Below are positions 24,001-36,306 of a stretch of DNA of 64,000 nt, in pieces. The notes under the pieces were generated by a model. That model made no database searches. It saw only the letters and a list, made by a program, of their open reading frames with translations, and was not told where the DNA came from. Origin of the DNA: Temnopleurus reevesii (lineage: Eukaryota > Echinodermata > Echinoidea > Temnopleuroida > Temnopleuridae); NCBI GenBank assembly GCA_036244855.1, contig BQKZ01000919.1, positions 45,766-109,765 of the forward strand. The letters run 5' to 3'. Position numbers and translations under genes: made by a program. Numbering within the stretch: position 1 is the stretch's first letter; every line of letters begins with the position of its first letter.

Positions 24001-24455
24001 ATGGCACAGAAATTGCCAGTAAGTGGACCGGAAAGTGTAAAAAAAGTGATCGTCAAATAAAGATAAGGATCTAACTTGTCTGGATGGTGATACACATCTA
24101 TGCATTACTGGTTTATGGTCCACCTGTAAAAATAGTACCAACAATTCAGGCTTTTCCTACACGAAAAAAAATCTACCCTCATAGTACATGCATATTACAA
24201 TGGGTTTTGGCGTTGTAGTTTTGCCTTGTTAACTGCAGGGTTCTTAAAAGTAAGTGGATGTGCCAAAGTTTTAGATGATTAGGAAATAGTATACCATAAT
24301 ATCTACACAGCAAAAACCAAAACACACAGATCACAAAACCCAGGGTATTAATCAGTGATTAATGGAATATGCCAATCAAAGGCCACGGTGGAATAAGAAC
24401 CCAAGTACAACACAAACTTTGGAAGGAATTCTGGATGATGGCTTATCTTGGAACA

Positions 24456-24599
24456 TGGTTTAAAAAATGGGGTTTAAACTCAGCAAAAATGTGCTTAATT
24501 GCCACACTTGATTGCTCATTTGACCGCTTTTAAGTGCAAAATCAAGCGCACCGATGCCTAAATTAAACCCAACCCAAAACCCAGTTCAAACCACAGACT
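24456..24599. mobile_element. Possible degenerate foldback element
   Basis: GGTTTAAAAAATGGGGTTTA on the left is roughly inverted as AAACCCAACCCAAAACCCAG on the right. TGTGCTTAATTGCCAC and GTGCAAAATCAAGCGCAC form inner arms. Identity is modest, so this is a weaker call than the other MITEs. Confidence 0.4.
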
Positions 24600-25299
24600 A
24601 AATTAGATGCAACAAACCAATAAAAATTGACAAAAGAAAGACATTATTTGCAGGAATTGGTTTAAAAAAACAGGTTAGCCTGCTCTCTTTGACCACATTC
24701 ATTTTTTCACTTTAAAAAATGGAACTTATTAATTTGGTTTTCTCAAACATTTTGGGCATTTATTTTACTCCTAATGTATGATGTTGATCTATTTGATCAA
24801 TTTTTCTGTAACTATTTGAACAACAAAAAATTCTTTCTCAAAATACCGTTCAATTTCTCCAATGTCTGATATACTGGTTTGGGCAAAAATCTATTAATTA
24901 GTGCACTGCCCATTTCCCCCTGCCGGAAAAAGGCAAAGTCAGAAGAGAGAACTTGAGAGCGGGGAGCTGAAATAGAACGCTTTTCTTTAAGATGAGTGAT
25001 ACTGGTGATTTGCGTAGCAAGCCTATCAGCTTGAGAATGGTTTGGATTTCACAGCAAGAAAAAAAAAATCCCTGCCAGCTCTCTTTGGGTTCATGTTCAA
25101 CAAGTTCATGATAGATATCATGATCGCGAAGGAAGAGCGGAAGAAGACATAGGGAAGACAATATGGCCCTAAATGGGACATCACATTTTCTCTCTTTTAG
25201 TTGATATTGCTCAAAATCAGATTTACTTTACAACATGTAAAAAAAGTTTGTTGAGTTGGATGAGTTTCATGAAAAAAATTCCATTAGTTATGCAAGATT

Positions 25300-25416
25300 T
25301 ACTGTAAAAGCCAATATTTGAGTAAATTATTTTTTAAAGAAAAATGATAAAATTAAAATGCTAGCAAAATTGATGTCATGAAATAAAACCAAAGCGAAAA
25401 CTTCAGCTCATACAGC
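25300..25416. mobile_element. MITE-like repeat, family H, short copy
   Basis: It begins TTACTGTAAAAGCCAATATT and ends AAACTTCAGCTCATACAG, matching the inverted ends of the copies at 20801 and 47185. Most of the interior is deleted or diverged. Confidence 0.5.
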
Positions 25417-26880
25417 AATTTGATTCTGTCTGGGCATACTGCCAAACAGAATTTTAAAATATATCTTTTAATATGTATGCGTTATCAGATTGAACACTGA
25501 ACAAAGTTGCAGAAAAAATGGATACATAATCATCCATTTCAGTCTTTCTAATATGTCTCCTTTTTGCAAATTACTCAGTACGTTATAGAATTAGCAGTTT
25601 TACTCTAAACTCATTCTTCCATTATAAAGATATTTTAAAAATTGTTTTAAAATGGTTCATTCCCTTCCATATTTTAAAAGAACTTTAATGACAACATTTC
25701 TCATCAGTCATCTTGCACTTTAGAGCATGTGTCAATGACTTGTATTGCATTAATATTAATAATAATTCGTACGGTTATTATATTTACACAAAAGATAATA
25801 TGTTGAGTAATGTTCTAAAGGTCATTAGGAACAATGTACAACTGAAACGTGACATAAAAATGAATCGTATCAAGCGAACATATCCCTTAGATTAGAACTA
25901 TAATAGTCTTGTCTACACAAGTATAGTGTATTGATCTTCGAACATTATAAATTACTTCAAATTGATATTAAACCCCTCCTAAAGCACATACTATAATAAT
26001 ACATTGTCTGCAGTTCCCTATTAATCATAACTTTGGGTAAAGTGATTGAATATATAAAATTATTAATAGTAATACTTTGATTCAAATGCAATAGAAGACT
26101 TATTCAGATAGGGAAAAATCAATCAAACTCAGATAAAACTGGCCCAAAATGAATTCATTTTCAGTTACTTTTCTTTCTCTTTAAGTGACAAAAATGGCGG
26201 ACCCTAATTTCTAATAAATACTAGTACAAGTTTGCTCATTACTTTGTTATTTAAAACCTGCCTTCCCTTTTGATGAAGGATACAATTATCTATTAGCAGT
26301 TTCCAACATATATGCAATTTCTTTTTCAATACATACCCTTATAATGAGTCTATCCATAACAAACACTAGATATTATTTTACAAAAGTTATTCTGTTTGTT
26401 GTACTAAAAATTTCTGAACAAATCTATGGATTGCCAAGCTACCTGGCAGCAGCTGACATAACTTTACGATCGACAACCGAGGAGGAAAAGTACATTGCGC
26501 CCAAGACATTGACTTAGTCCGGTATCAAACTGGGAGTTTAATTCGGTGTAAAGATTTTCTTTTGATTAATAAGAATTTTTCAGCTCTGATCAGGGAAGCA
26601 TATATGGCTTATATGCATTCACTCCATGAATTCACAACCAAACATTAGTTCTTCTGCTCACGATAGATGGATTGAAGAGAAAAGACCAACTTTAAAGCCA
26701 AGCGGTAAAAATTGGGAGACAATTACTGGTTCAAGGCATTTTGTGAAATGCACTAGAGAACCTGAATGATTTCATGGGTCTGGGATTATGCGAACGAGAC
26801 ATGAAGTGCTGCGCAACAAAAAGGAAACGGTAGAATAATGTCTACTCTACGTATACAAAACAGAATAAAATCCATCTTTT
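25417..26880. other. AT-rich, no gene seen
   Basis: No splice-flanked frame, SINE or foldback element was found in this stretch. Confidence 0.5.
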
Positions 26881-28387
26881 AGTGTGGTTAGCACCACATG
26901 CTATTCCAATATCAACGATTCAGTAAGCACAGCATGGTGCATACTTATAGGGCGTGCAGTCACAACCCAAATAGCACATAAAAATCACATCGGGATCCTA
27001 CCACAAATCTGTCATTCACTGCAAACAAACGGCTCGATAAGACCATTGGCTTTGCGCCACAATAGCAAAGAATAATTCGTTTACACAAGGCTAATACGAG
27101 ATCTGTGGAGGGTTCCAACACAGCGCACTGTATAAGCCGTGGATAAGTATGATATGAAAAGATATGAAAAGAAGGGACTTGCCAAACATGCTTGGTAGGA
27201 TCCGATCATTACGTCATCCAATCACAGAAGAGTATTCCAATTAGGTCCAGAAATTGTCAGGTCCAAAACATATATGGTCCAAAGCAATGAAGACTAGGTC
27301 TCGTAACAACTTCTCTGCCTGTCCGTCTCGTAGCTACATTTGAACTGGTATTATAACTCAATATAATAGATCTCTAATTTTGTGTTTCTTTTGTTGGCTA
27401 CCTTTGTGCCAGCATTGATGCAATAATAAAAGCAGTCTCGCTGTCGGTTGGCTTGCACTGTGCTTTTGTGCCGACTAAATAGGTATGCACTAGAGTGAAA
27501 TAACTATCCAAACTGGTTTTGATAGTGACATCGCGTGACCTCTATTCCCCCTTTTGTAACGAAAATCTTTATCAGAGTCTGGGGATAGATTCCCTCCAAT
27601 AGAATTAGGTCAATGGTTTGGGAAGTCCATACACAGCGATGGACTCAAAAAATTACAGTTGCGGCCTGCCTTACTAACCCCATTGCGTTCTCTCCCTCCC
27701 TGATCATCCCCAGCGCATGTGTGCCGGTTTATTTAGACAGAGATCGGTTAAAGTCCTCCCAAACGGGCCAAAGAACGCCATTACTACGCCAAATATCGGT
27801 CAAGGATGCAACCCTTGTTTGCATGTTTATGTTAAACTAGTTCTCAGCACACATCTTGGCAATCACTGCCATGATATCACTGCTGTCCTTAATCCCAAAA
27901 GAATTGGTTTCTGGTTCATAGCGATGCTAATATTTGTAAAGATTTACACCTCGTTGTCATACCCCGTGCCATATTTCGAAAGCCGAACTAGGCCAGACAC
28001 CCGATCGGCACATTAACCAGACATTCGCACAATAGAGCACACAATGTGTAGGAGCAACAGTGACCTATATTAGTCAGAATCTAACCTCCAGTATAAGGGT
28101 ATTATGATGAATGTTGGGAGGAAAATAATTGAATATTAGTTATGTTCATATATTGACACCATGATTGCTTCCAGACAAATCTGATCGGGTTCATACAGCA
28201 AATTGTTGTTGATACTTGGCTTTAACTTGATGCAATATCGCTCATTCACTGCTAATATCATACACTAATTTTTTTTAAATAGCTGTCAACGTATTAGCCG
28301 AATCTGAGAAGGGAAGACAGCTGGGCAATTTTATTTATTTATTTATTTTTTTTTTGGGGGGGGAGGTTTATCATGCCACTTTTCAGA
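26881..28387. other. GC-richer unique sequence, possible regulatory DNA
   Basis: This stretch is less AT-rich than its flanks and has no recognised repeat. ATTACGTCATCCAATCA at 27209-27225 joins a CRE half site to a CCAAT box, an arrangement common in promoters. Open frames at 27613-27840 and 27717-28016 have no recognisable domain. A T run followed by a G run lies at about 28345-28366. Confidence 0.35.
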
Positions 28388-28566
28388 TACATTAAACTTT
28401 GCCTAAGTCGAACTTTTCTAAGTCAAATAATAGCCTAAGTCAATGTGATTTTCTGGAACAAACCATACAATACCAGTGTTATTATAGCCTCTTCTAAGTC
28501 GAAATTCTCATAAATCGAACAGATTTGAATGGTCCCAACAGACTCGACTTAGGCAGTTACCTGTAT
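28388..28566. mobile_element. MITE, mariner-like, with CTAAGTCGA ends
   Basis: The left end TACATTAAACTTTGCCTAAG and the inverse of the right end (TACAGGTAACTGCCTAAG) match, and both continue with TCGA. CTAAGTC is repeated inside at 28409, 28432 and 28494. TA occurs at both outer ends. Non-autonomous mariner/pogo-type elements look like this; the assignment is inferred from the ends alone. Confidence 0.55.
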
Positions 28567-28917
28567 CTAGTTTTGAAGTTAGAGGACCTGATGTGTAACT
28601 TTACTACCTCTTATTTGTGTTCACCATAAACTTAATAAAAATCGAAACAAAATATATTTGAATGTGTACAACACACAACAAATGGGATCCTGTATGTATT
28701 ATGCAGCATATGATAGTGCACAACCATGTGTGCGAGTTATCGCCAGGTCACCAGTGCAAGTCACCCTTTTTTTCTATCATAGTGTCACTAACCCTTGAGT
28801 TTCAGTAAGTTCATCTCAGTGTGAACCTATCAAAGTTTCGTTGTGGTTTTGGGGACTCATTTTTATGATAGTAGTTAGTGGAACTTTGAGTTTCGGGATT
28901 AGTGTAGACATGTCTAA

Positions 28918-29207
28918 TATAACAATAGTAATAGATGCAATTTATATTGTGCACATATCCACTCTGCGGAGTGCTCAACGCACTTGCATTATTATTACCT
29001 TGGCTTTAGCTCGGCGTACACCAACGCACATGGCATTTCAAGGAATAAATATTCCTACCCGGTACCCATTCACCTCACCAGGGTTGAGTGCAGCACAATG
29101 TGGATGAATTTTCTTGCTGAAGGAAATTAACACCATGGGTGGGACTCGAACCGCGGCCCTCTGGTTGAAAGGCAAGAGTCAGGTCCACTACGCTACGGCG
29201 CCTCCAC
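28918..29207 (-). mobile_element. tRNA-derived SINE, family 1, best-preserved copy
   Basis: Read on the minus strand it starts GTGGAGGCGCCGTAGCGTAG. The A box (TAGCGTAGTGGA, 29184-29195) and B box (GGTTCGAGTCC, 29142-29152) both fit the pol III consensus. The body has CTTCAGCAAGAAAAT, CTGCACTCAACCCTGGTGAG and GGTACCGGGTAGGAATATTT. The tail has GCAAGTGCGTTGAGCACTC and ends in an AT-rich tail. This copy defines the family for the fragments at 17193, 17878, 18275 and 56615. Confidence 0.85.
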
Positions 29208-30397
29208 TATCGGCAATGATAATGCAACAAGTCTGAAAAGTGGGTCAGTCATAGATGACTTTGTACTAATTATTAATGAGAATAAACCACAGTCTGACTC
29301 AGGGCATTACAGTTAAGACTACAATGACGCAAAACATTTGGGTGATAAAAAAGTTCCCAGCTTAGCACAAGATTTCTTAATATCTCTACCCAAAGCCATC
29401 CTCTCCCACTCTCTCTTTCTCTAGCTCTCTCTCTCATCATATTTCTAATGTTCGCTCTGTTCTTCTCTCTCCCTCTCTCTACAGCTTGATATTAACCATA
29501 TATCTATCACCCACAGGCTTAAGAGTATAGCGATGGCTTTGTCTCTAGCTAAATGCCATTCATGAACATCCCCTTGCTACCGTTCTAAAGCCTCCGCCTT
29601 TGGGGATAAGCGATTTCCTCGAACTACTGCATGAATATAGTGAAGATAGTAATGTGTTAGGAGATAAACCTGTAAATCCCTTTTCAACGGCTTCTCATTG
29701 CAATTCTCTCTCCTTTAAGCGTTTCCTTCAAGAGCTTAAAATAAAGATTTATATTTGTATCTCTTTCCACAAGGCCACACAGTTTAATATGATGCCCACC
29801 TCAGCTCAAGAGCAACTAGAATCACAAATGTTGCGGTGAAACTTAGAATAAGAAATTATTTTGAGTACCCTATGGTAACCATAATATTTTACACTTGAGC
29901 AGGGAGCATCTGTGTATAATATAATTTGTTTGGAAATGAACAAAGTAATAGGTGGGTAAAGTTAACCAATAGATTAAAATATTACGCGTTCTCAATGCAC
30001 AAAGGTTGTTCTTGACAACGCTAATGCTTGCCTGACATAACAACAGATAATATATGCAAAATGGATTCCAGGTATTGTAATTCAATAATTAATTCAAGGA
30101 CTACTATGTAACTATGTTCAGTGGCAAGAAATGTTCCCACTTAAATTGGAATCTATTAGTAAAAAAGTCTTTTTGAGCATCCTTCCATTTCCGACAGCAC
30201 CATTTACTATAGTTGTATTGGAGAGAGTAATACAGTATTCCACCTCTCGAAATGGGTATGATAGACAATATTATGGCTGTTTCAAACTATTCAAAGTTTA
30301 AAATGTTGCTACCTTAATATGAAGCAACTTGGAGCCAAGTCAATTGAGAATAACATTGTTCTTAAAAACAAATTTTAATTTCAATTCAATATCCAAG
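29208..30397. other. No gene seen; CT-rich patch
   Basis: A (CT)n-rich patch covers about 29398-29485. TATGGTAACCATA near 29871 is a 13-base palindrome. The 79-codon frame at 29600-29839 is unrecognised. Confidence 0.45.
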
Positions 30398-31553
30398 TTG
30401 GAATGACCTAATCCTAGATATTAGTGTCTAAACTGTGATAGAACACATTTCTTCTATGACAAACTCCACTAATAGCTAGTAAATGGGAGCTAGGTTTACA
30501 ACCGCATAACGATGACATTCATGGGGTGAGTTTGACACGGCTTCTCCTTGCAAAGTCAGGGAGTGAGTAATATATTTTTTATCATATTATATTCTCATTT
30601 TAATTCCAAATTATAATGATCAAGTCCTAAATATCAGTGTCTTAACTGCGATGCAACACACAACCTCCTCTACCTAGTGGTAATTGGGAGCAGGGGTTTC
30701 ACACCGCACAACGATGACATTCATGGGGTTGAGTTTAACACAGATTCTCCCTGTAAAGTCAAGTGTGAGTTTTATATCATTCTTAAAACCGATTCTCATT
30801 TTAATTTGTCTAAACTGCACTGGGATAGAACGCAAAACCTCCACTACCAAGTAGTAATTGGGAGCTGGGATTTAACAACGCACAACGATGACATTCATGG
30901 CGCTGAGGTTAACAAGGCTTCGCCCTGTAAAGTAAAGTGTGAATATTATATCATTCTTAATATCAATTCTCAGTTTAATTCCTAATTAGAATGATCAAAT
31001 CCTACATTTGGGTGTCTAAACTGTGATAAAATGCAAAACCTCCACTACCAAGTCGTAATTGGGAGCAGGGGTAATAGCACCACACAACGATGACATTCAT
31101 GGGGGTGAGGTTAACACGGCTTAGGTTAACACGGCTTCTCCTTGCAAATATTATTTTTTAAGACTAATTTTTATTTCAATTACAAATTGGATTGATCGAA
31201 TCCTGAATCTGGGTGTCTAAATTGCGATGGAACACACAACCTCCTCTACCTAGTGGTAATTGGGATCGGGGGTTTAACACTAAACAACGATGACATTCAT
31301 GGGGCTGAGGTTAACACGGCTTCCCTCTGTAAAGTAAAGTGTGAATACTATATCATTCTTAATATAAATTCTCATTTTAATCCCTAATTAGAATGATCAA
31401 ATCCTACATTTGGGTGTCTAAACTGTGACGGAACGCACAACCTCCACTACCAAGTAGTAATTGGGAGCTGGGATTTAACACCACACAACGATGACATTCA
31501 TGGCGCTGAGGTTAACACGGCTTCTCACTGTAAAGTCAAGTGTATGCAAACAA
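30398..31553. repeat. Tandem array, six units of about 200 bp
   Basis: ACGATGACATTCATGG recurs near 30510, 30713, 30883, 31089, 31287 and 31488. Every unit also carries a GTGTCTAAACTG-like block, CACAACCTCC, TAGTAATTGGGAGC and GTTAACACGGCTTC. Unit 3 lacks about 30 bp. Units differ by many substitutions, so the array is old. No protein is encoded; the 102-codon frame across units 2-3 is a by-product. Confidence 0.85.
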
Positions 31554-31659
31554 ACGGTGGGCGTTTGGCCAGATAACGGCAACATGATGATGACTGATTG
31601 CTGCGTATTAGGATGCCTCTCAATGATGGATTGGTGTCTGATTTATGGAGCAAAGACCG

Positions 31660-32040
31660 ATGGGATGGGGGAGAGACGGACAGAGAGATGGAGGGTGAGA
31701 GGGAGAGGGAGAGAGGGAGAGGGAGAGAGGGAGATGGAGAGAGGGAGAGAGAGAGGGAGAGAGAAATGCAAAGACTAAAAGAGCAGTGCGGAGCGAGAGA
31801 CATTGAGAAGATAGTGAGAGAGGGAGAGGAGGGAGAGAGGCAGAGACAGGGAGATTTGATGGAGAGTTGAGTGAGTGGGAGAGAGAAGCAAAGACTCAAA
31901 GAGCAGTACAGAATGAGAGAGTCATAGAGAGCGCAGGGAGAGAGGGAGGGGTAAGAAATAGCAGGAAAAAAAAAACGATTAAAGAGAGTAAAATAGAGAA
32001 AGATTGAGATCGATAGAGAGATATTACTATAGAGAGAGGT
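31660..32040. repeat. Purine-rich (GAGA/GGGA) tract
   Basis: The + strand is almost entirely purine. AAAGAGCAGT(G/A)C is repeated at about 31780 and 31900, showing internal duplication. Confidence 0.85.
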
Positions 32041-32379
32041 ATTAATGCTAGGTATATGATCTTGCCATATTTTTTGCTTTTTAATCCATAAAAATGAGTT
32101 TTTACTGTACTAGTACAAAAGGAGAGATAAAGCTTGTACTTTTTACAGCAAAATGAGAGAAAGAGATAAAGAGAGGATGGGTGAAAAGAGAGTAAAAAGA
32201 AAAAGGAGCAAAGATGTATAGCGAGGGTTAAAACAACATTACGTTTAGATTGAAAGAGTTATTGTGTCCTAAAGGAACAAATTAGTGAAAGCTGGTCAGG
32301 GTTTCTGAATCTCATATAGGGCTCGTTATTCCCGAATGAGGAGTGATAGGTGGAGGCTACAAACTTATTCTATGAGATA

Positions 32380-33157
32380 GGGGAGTAAGAGAGGAAGGGA
32401 AACAGGATGAGATGAATAAAAAGAAGAGGGAAAGGTAAAAATAAAGAGAAAGAGAGATGGGAGGGGGGAAATGATAGAAATGAAGAGAGATATGAAGAAA
32501 GAGAGGGGGAGGGAGGAATAAGGGGGTAGAACAAAAGACAGGGTAAGGTAGCAGGGAGTGGAAGCAAGCACGTGGTAGACTAGATTATGTAAAGTGGGAG
32601 CAGAATTGGTTGGAAGAGAGACGAGTGGAAGAGGATGAAACTGAAAAGAAGAAAGGTAATAGAGAGAAAGAGAGAGAGATAGAGAGAGAGAGAGACGAAG
32701 AGAAGAGGGAATGACAGTCAGAATGCGTAAGGGGTAATAGAGGGGGAAGAGTGGGAAGAGGGGGGGGAAGAGATGGAGAGATAGAGATGGATAAAAGAGG
32801 GATAGAGAGATAACGCAAGAGCAAGACAGAGAGAGAGGAAGAGAGAGGAAGAGAGGGGAAGAGAAAGGGAATGGGGGAGACAGAATGTGAAAAGGGTAAG
32901 AAAAAGGGTAAGAAAGAGGGAAGAGGGGAAAGAGAGATGGAGCTAGATAAGATATAGATAGAGAGGTAGTGAGGACAGAGGAGAGGGGAAATGAGAGAAG
33001 CAAAATTGGAGAAGGTAGAGGGGGAGGGACCAGAGAGATAGAGATGGAAGGGACACAGAGAGGCAAGTGAAAAGGGAGACAGCGAGAAGGGAAGAGAGAG
33101 GGATGAGGAAAGTTGTAGAATGGGGATGGAGGCAAAGATGAGGGTGAAAAATGAGGA

Positions 33158-33203
<46 letters not shown>

Positions 33204-33270
33204 TACGGGTAGCAGAGAGGCGGCAAAATAGAAAAGAGGGAGAGCAAAGCAATATGACGGAGAGGGTAAG
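32380..33270. repeat. Long purine-rich tract, about 890 bp
   Basis: This is the longest strand-asymmetric tract in the window. It holds (GA)n cores near 32660-32695 and 33160-33196, with a spacer at about 32550-32625 that is less biased. The 396-codon opposite-strand frame covering it reads Leu/Ser/Pro/Phe repeats and results from the lack of stops in (CT)n sequence. Confidence 0.85.
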
Positions 33271-34721
33271 GACAGTATCCAATGAAATAAGACATGCTGT
33301 GATAACAAAGTGACGTAAGCTATCTTCTCTGACATGTCCATTTCCTCTCCGCAGCCCAACTCGACGAGAAGAGGCGGCCGAGAGGTGAACAAGTGAAAAG
33401 TTCAGGCAGGATTCAAGAGGAATCGTGGCGCTCCGGCCAGAGCCACGTTTCTGAGCTCCCTCTAACAACGACAGACGATCCAATTTGAAAAAAAAAATTG
33501 AGGCAGAGCTTCGTTTCATGCATATACACAACAAACAAAACAAAATAGTTCCCATGTCTGAAATCGGAGGAGTTGTCTTCTGAAGAAATTGAATTCCTGG
33601 TCATTAAAGTCTCAGAGGACAGACACTTAATAAGATATGGTCTGATTCGAGAAATAGCAGAAAATAAAAGTTTTTACAAAATTGACAAAAGATCCATAAC
33701 CTAATACTGAATGCCTAATCTCAAAAGAAATGATATCAGCTGTGTGATTGTTTGGGAGATATGTAATGTATAATGACAGATAAATGCGTAAATAAAGTTT
33801 GACCCTCATGGACTGTCTGTCTCTAGACCCACATACTACCTCTAGTGTCTGGTGCACAGACAAAACAGGTGGTAATTTATCACTATGAAGTCAAGGAAAA
33901 GAGAGTTTTACAAAATAAACAACTCTCCATTCTTACCATCAAAGTGGTTCTGATAAAAAAAGTAGAAATTTAGTATCCCATTATTTTGAAAGATATACAG
34001 AGCAGGTGTCACATAAGTTAGCTGAATAGCAGCAGAGTTACTTACTTTTCTCTGCTTGGGCCATTGAGAATGTTTGTATGAAACTTTATTTATTTGTCAA
34101 TTTTTTTTTAATCCACTGTGTATGTTAACTTGAAAAATCTCATTTTATTGAAATAAACCAATAAATACATGTCTATAAATCATTTAAAGTCAATATGAAA
34201 AAAGATTTATATGCAGTTTAAACAGCAGATACTATATTTTTCTTCATATATCACAACGTCATAATTATTTTTTCTTCATCAAAATATTCTATATTCAATT
34301 GCACATGAGGAAATGTCATCAACATACAGATATTGAGAGAAAATTGCGAGAAAGGATTTCTGGAAATTGTGAAATAAAAGAAAGTTGAGCATATTCAACA
34401 AAACCATGTTACACTAAGTTCATATCTAAAGAAGAAAGTAAAAACAAAACCAGGAAATGATTTCAGGACATATTTCATGTATGATTTTTCTTTTAAAGAA
34501 ATAGAGAGAGATATATATAGAGAGAGGGGGGATAAGGGAAAGGAAAATAATCTTGTGTTACCAAATCCATTTAAATACCAGACAAAATGAATCATATTTC
34601 TTCACCATATACCCTACAAAAATCCTTCAAATCACACCACTCGCTTCTCTCCACTGACCCCAAAAGCAAGCAAAGTTCATCTCCGCATCAGGCTCCTCTG
34701 CCTACTTCGTGAATCAATGTA

Positions 34722-34748
34722 GTCATGTGACAGGTCCAATCAGCCAAT
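34722..34748. promoter_or_regulatory. E-box-like palindrome plus two CCAAT boxes
   Basis: GTCATGTGAC (34722-34731) is a ten-base palindrome with a CATGTG E-box core. CCAAT follows at 34736-34740 and 34744-34748. The next 100 bp is GC-richer than its surroundings. Such clusters occur in promoters, but no exon could be tied to it. Confidence 0.3.
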
Positions 34749-35578
34749 CGTATTAATTACATTCACACGTTGCTGACAAAGTTGGCGTACTTTCAAAAAG
34801 TTTGGCCCGGAGAGCTGCGGTTTGAGCGCAGACAGGAACTCTTTCACACCGCTCTAACTGGTCCCAGATTGCTTAAAGAGAATCTCCAGTATACTTATAA
34901 AAATTATTGTCTAAATGATTTATGTATAAGATTTGTATTAAAAATGAGATGGAATTAATAAGAAATTCCATGAAATATGAATAAATGATATTTGTGTCAT
35001 GATAATGGGAAGAAATATGAAATGAGTAAAAGTTATTGAAATATTCAAAATTTGATTTACGAAATTCCAGTGGTCACAAGCCAAAATGCATTGGATAATA
35101 ATGATAATGAACTGCTTTTATATAGCTCTTGTCACCTCTTCATGAGAAGTTCCTAAGCCCTCTACAATTGCAACATTATTATAACATAATGAAGGGGCTC
35201 TAAAGTTCTTAAGATCAATAAATGTCCACTCAAAACTCCAAATTATGAACATTAGAAATAGAAAAAAAAGAGAGATCGTTGGTCCGCAGTTTTGCCAAGC
35301 ATTTGTGAAAATGGTGTAACATTATATTTCTTGTGTAAGTAATAAGGGAAAGAAACCAGTACAAAAATTATTTTGCATAAAACAAATTGTTCATAACACT
35401 ATACAAATCTGTGCATGAAAAAGATTAAAAATTCACTTCTATATCAAATTCAAACGATTGTGAGCAGACGTCTTTAACTTGTCCTAGATTGGCAAGCCCA
35501 CGCAGCGAGACATTGGCTGAGAAACTCGAATAATGACCTTGCCCTAAACTCCGTGTGGACTCGACTTCCTACGATGAA

Positions 35579-35975
35579 GTGTTAATATTGTTTCCTCCCC
35601 TCCAAAGTGGAAATTGATTTCATGTTGTTGATAAAAAGTGACAGTTAAAGAGAAAATGAAAACTTAACTTTCTTTTGCAATATCAATAATGAAACTTCAA
35701 GGGTCAAACAGTTAACATTTCTTTTTGGTTTCCTTATTTTTGGAAGGGAATGTACAAGCATCAGCAGTAATCTTTTGAAAGTTTGTGATTAAGTCGCACT
35801 GATCCTTTTTACATTTTGCAGGTTCAAGTGTTAACATTGCTTCCTCTTATTCAATATGGAAATGATATCAATGTTGATGATAAAAAAAAGTGACAGTTTA
35901 GAATAACTTCAGTTTATTTTGTCAATGATATGACTAGTAAAGGGTGAAACGGTTTAACATTTCTTTTTAACAGCA
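35579..35975. repeat. Diverged direct repeat, offset 249 bp
   Basis: GTGTTAATATTG/GTGTTAACATTG, TTCCTC, GATAAAAA..GTGACAGTT and TTAACATTTCTTTTT occur in the same order in both halves (35579-35735 and 35828-35975). Confidence 0.65.
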
Positions 35976-36076
35976 AAAAAAGAACTTTTATCTGAATATG
36001 GTACTTTTGTTTTTGTTTTTGATAGACAAGTCTATGGTGATACATATTTTGGAGACAATCACGTCTATCAAGCACA

Positions 36077-36306
36077 TTAATAATAATAATGTTTTATTTA
36101 CCCAGCTGTAAGTTAGCTGCACTTCCAGCGGGCCCTGCATAACATAAAGTTATTATTACCCTTCTCCTTTCTTAAATGCCGAGCGCCTGGCAAGAAGGCA
36201 GATGGTCCCATTTTTATATAGGTCTTTGGTAGGACCCGGCCGGGGATCGAACCCACAACCTTCCGTTCATGGGGCAGACGCTCTACCACTGAGCCATACA
36301 CGACCG
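36077..36306 (-). mobile_element. tRNA-derived SINE, family 2, copy 1
   Basis: On the minus strand the head is CCGGTCGTGTATGGCTCAG. The A box is TGGCTCAGTGG (36286-36296) and the B box GGTTCGATCC (36244-36253), both good. The body has CTACCAAAGACCTATA, ATGGGACCATCTGCCTTC, GCCAGGCGCTCGG and TTATGCAGGGCCCGCTGG. The tail is (ATT)n. The head resembles an ordinary tRNA in spacing, but no tRNA identity could be assigned. A sister copy is at 61383. Confidence 0.85.

Larger units (their letters stand above)
33271..36076. other. No clear gene; a CCAAT-containing patch and a direct repeat lie inside
   Basis: Possible splice signals at 33350 are noted under rejected items. The rest is AT-rich apart from the features at 34722 and 35579. 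A SINE-tail-like TTTTATATAGCTCTTGTC lies near 35117. Confidence 0.45.

Noticed and set aside
30677..31553. A repeated protein-coding array
   Set aside because: The roughly 200 bp units are not a constant multiple of three apart, and stops break most units.
33351..33489. Possible terminal exon after the acceptor TTCCTCTCCGCAG
   Set aside because: The acceptor is good and about 45 codons follow, but the peptide is unrecognised and it borders a purine tract that supplies a chance polypyrimidine-like context. No upstream exon was found.
32365..33555. 396-codon open frame on the minus strand
   Set aside because: Most of it is (CT)n-rich sequence read as Leu/Ser/Pro/Phe. Stops are rare in such sequence by composition alone. 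No domain or exon structure is visible.
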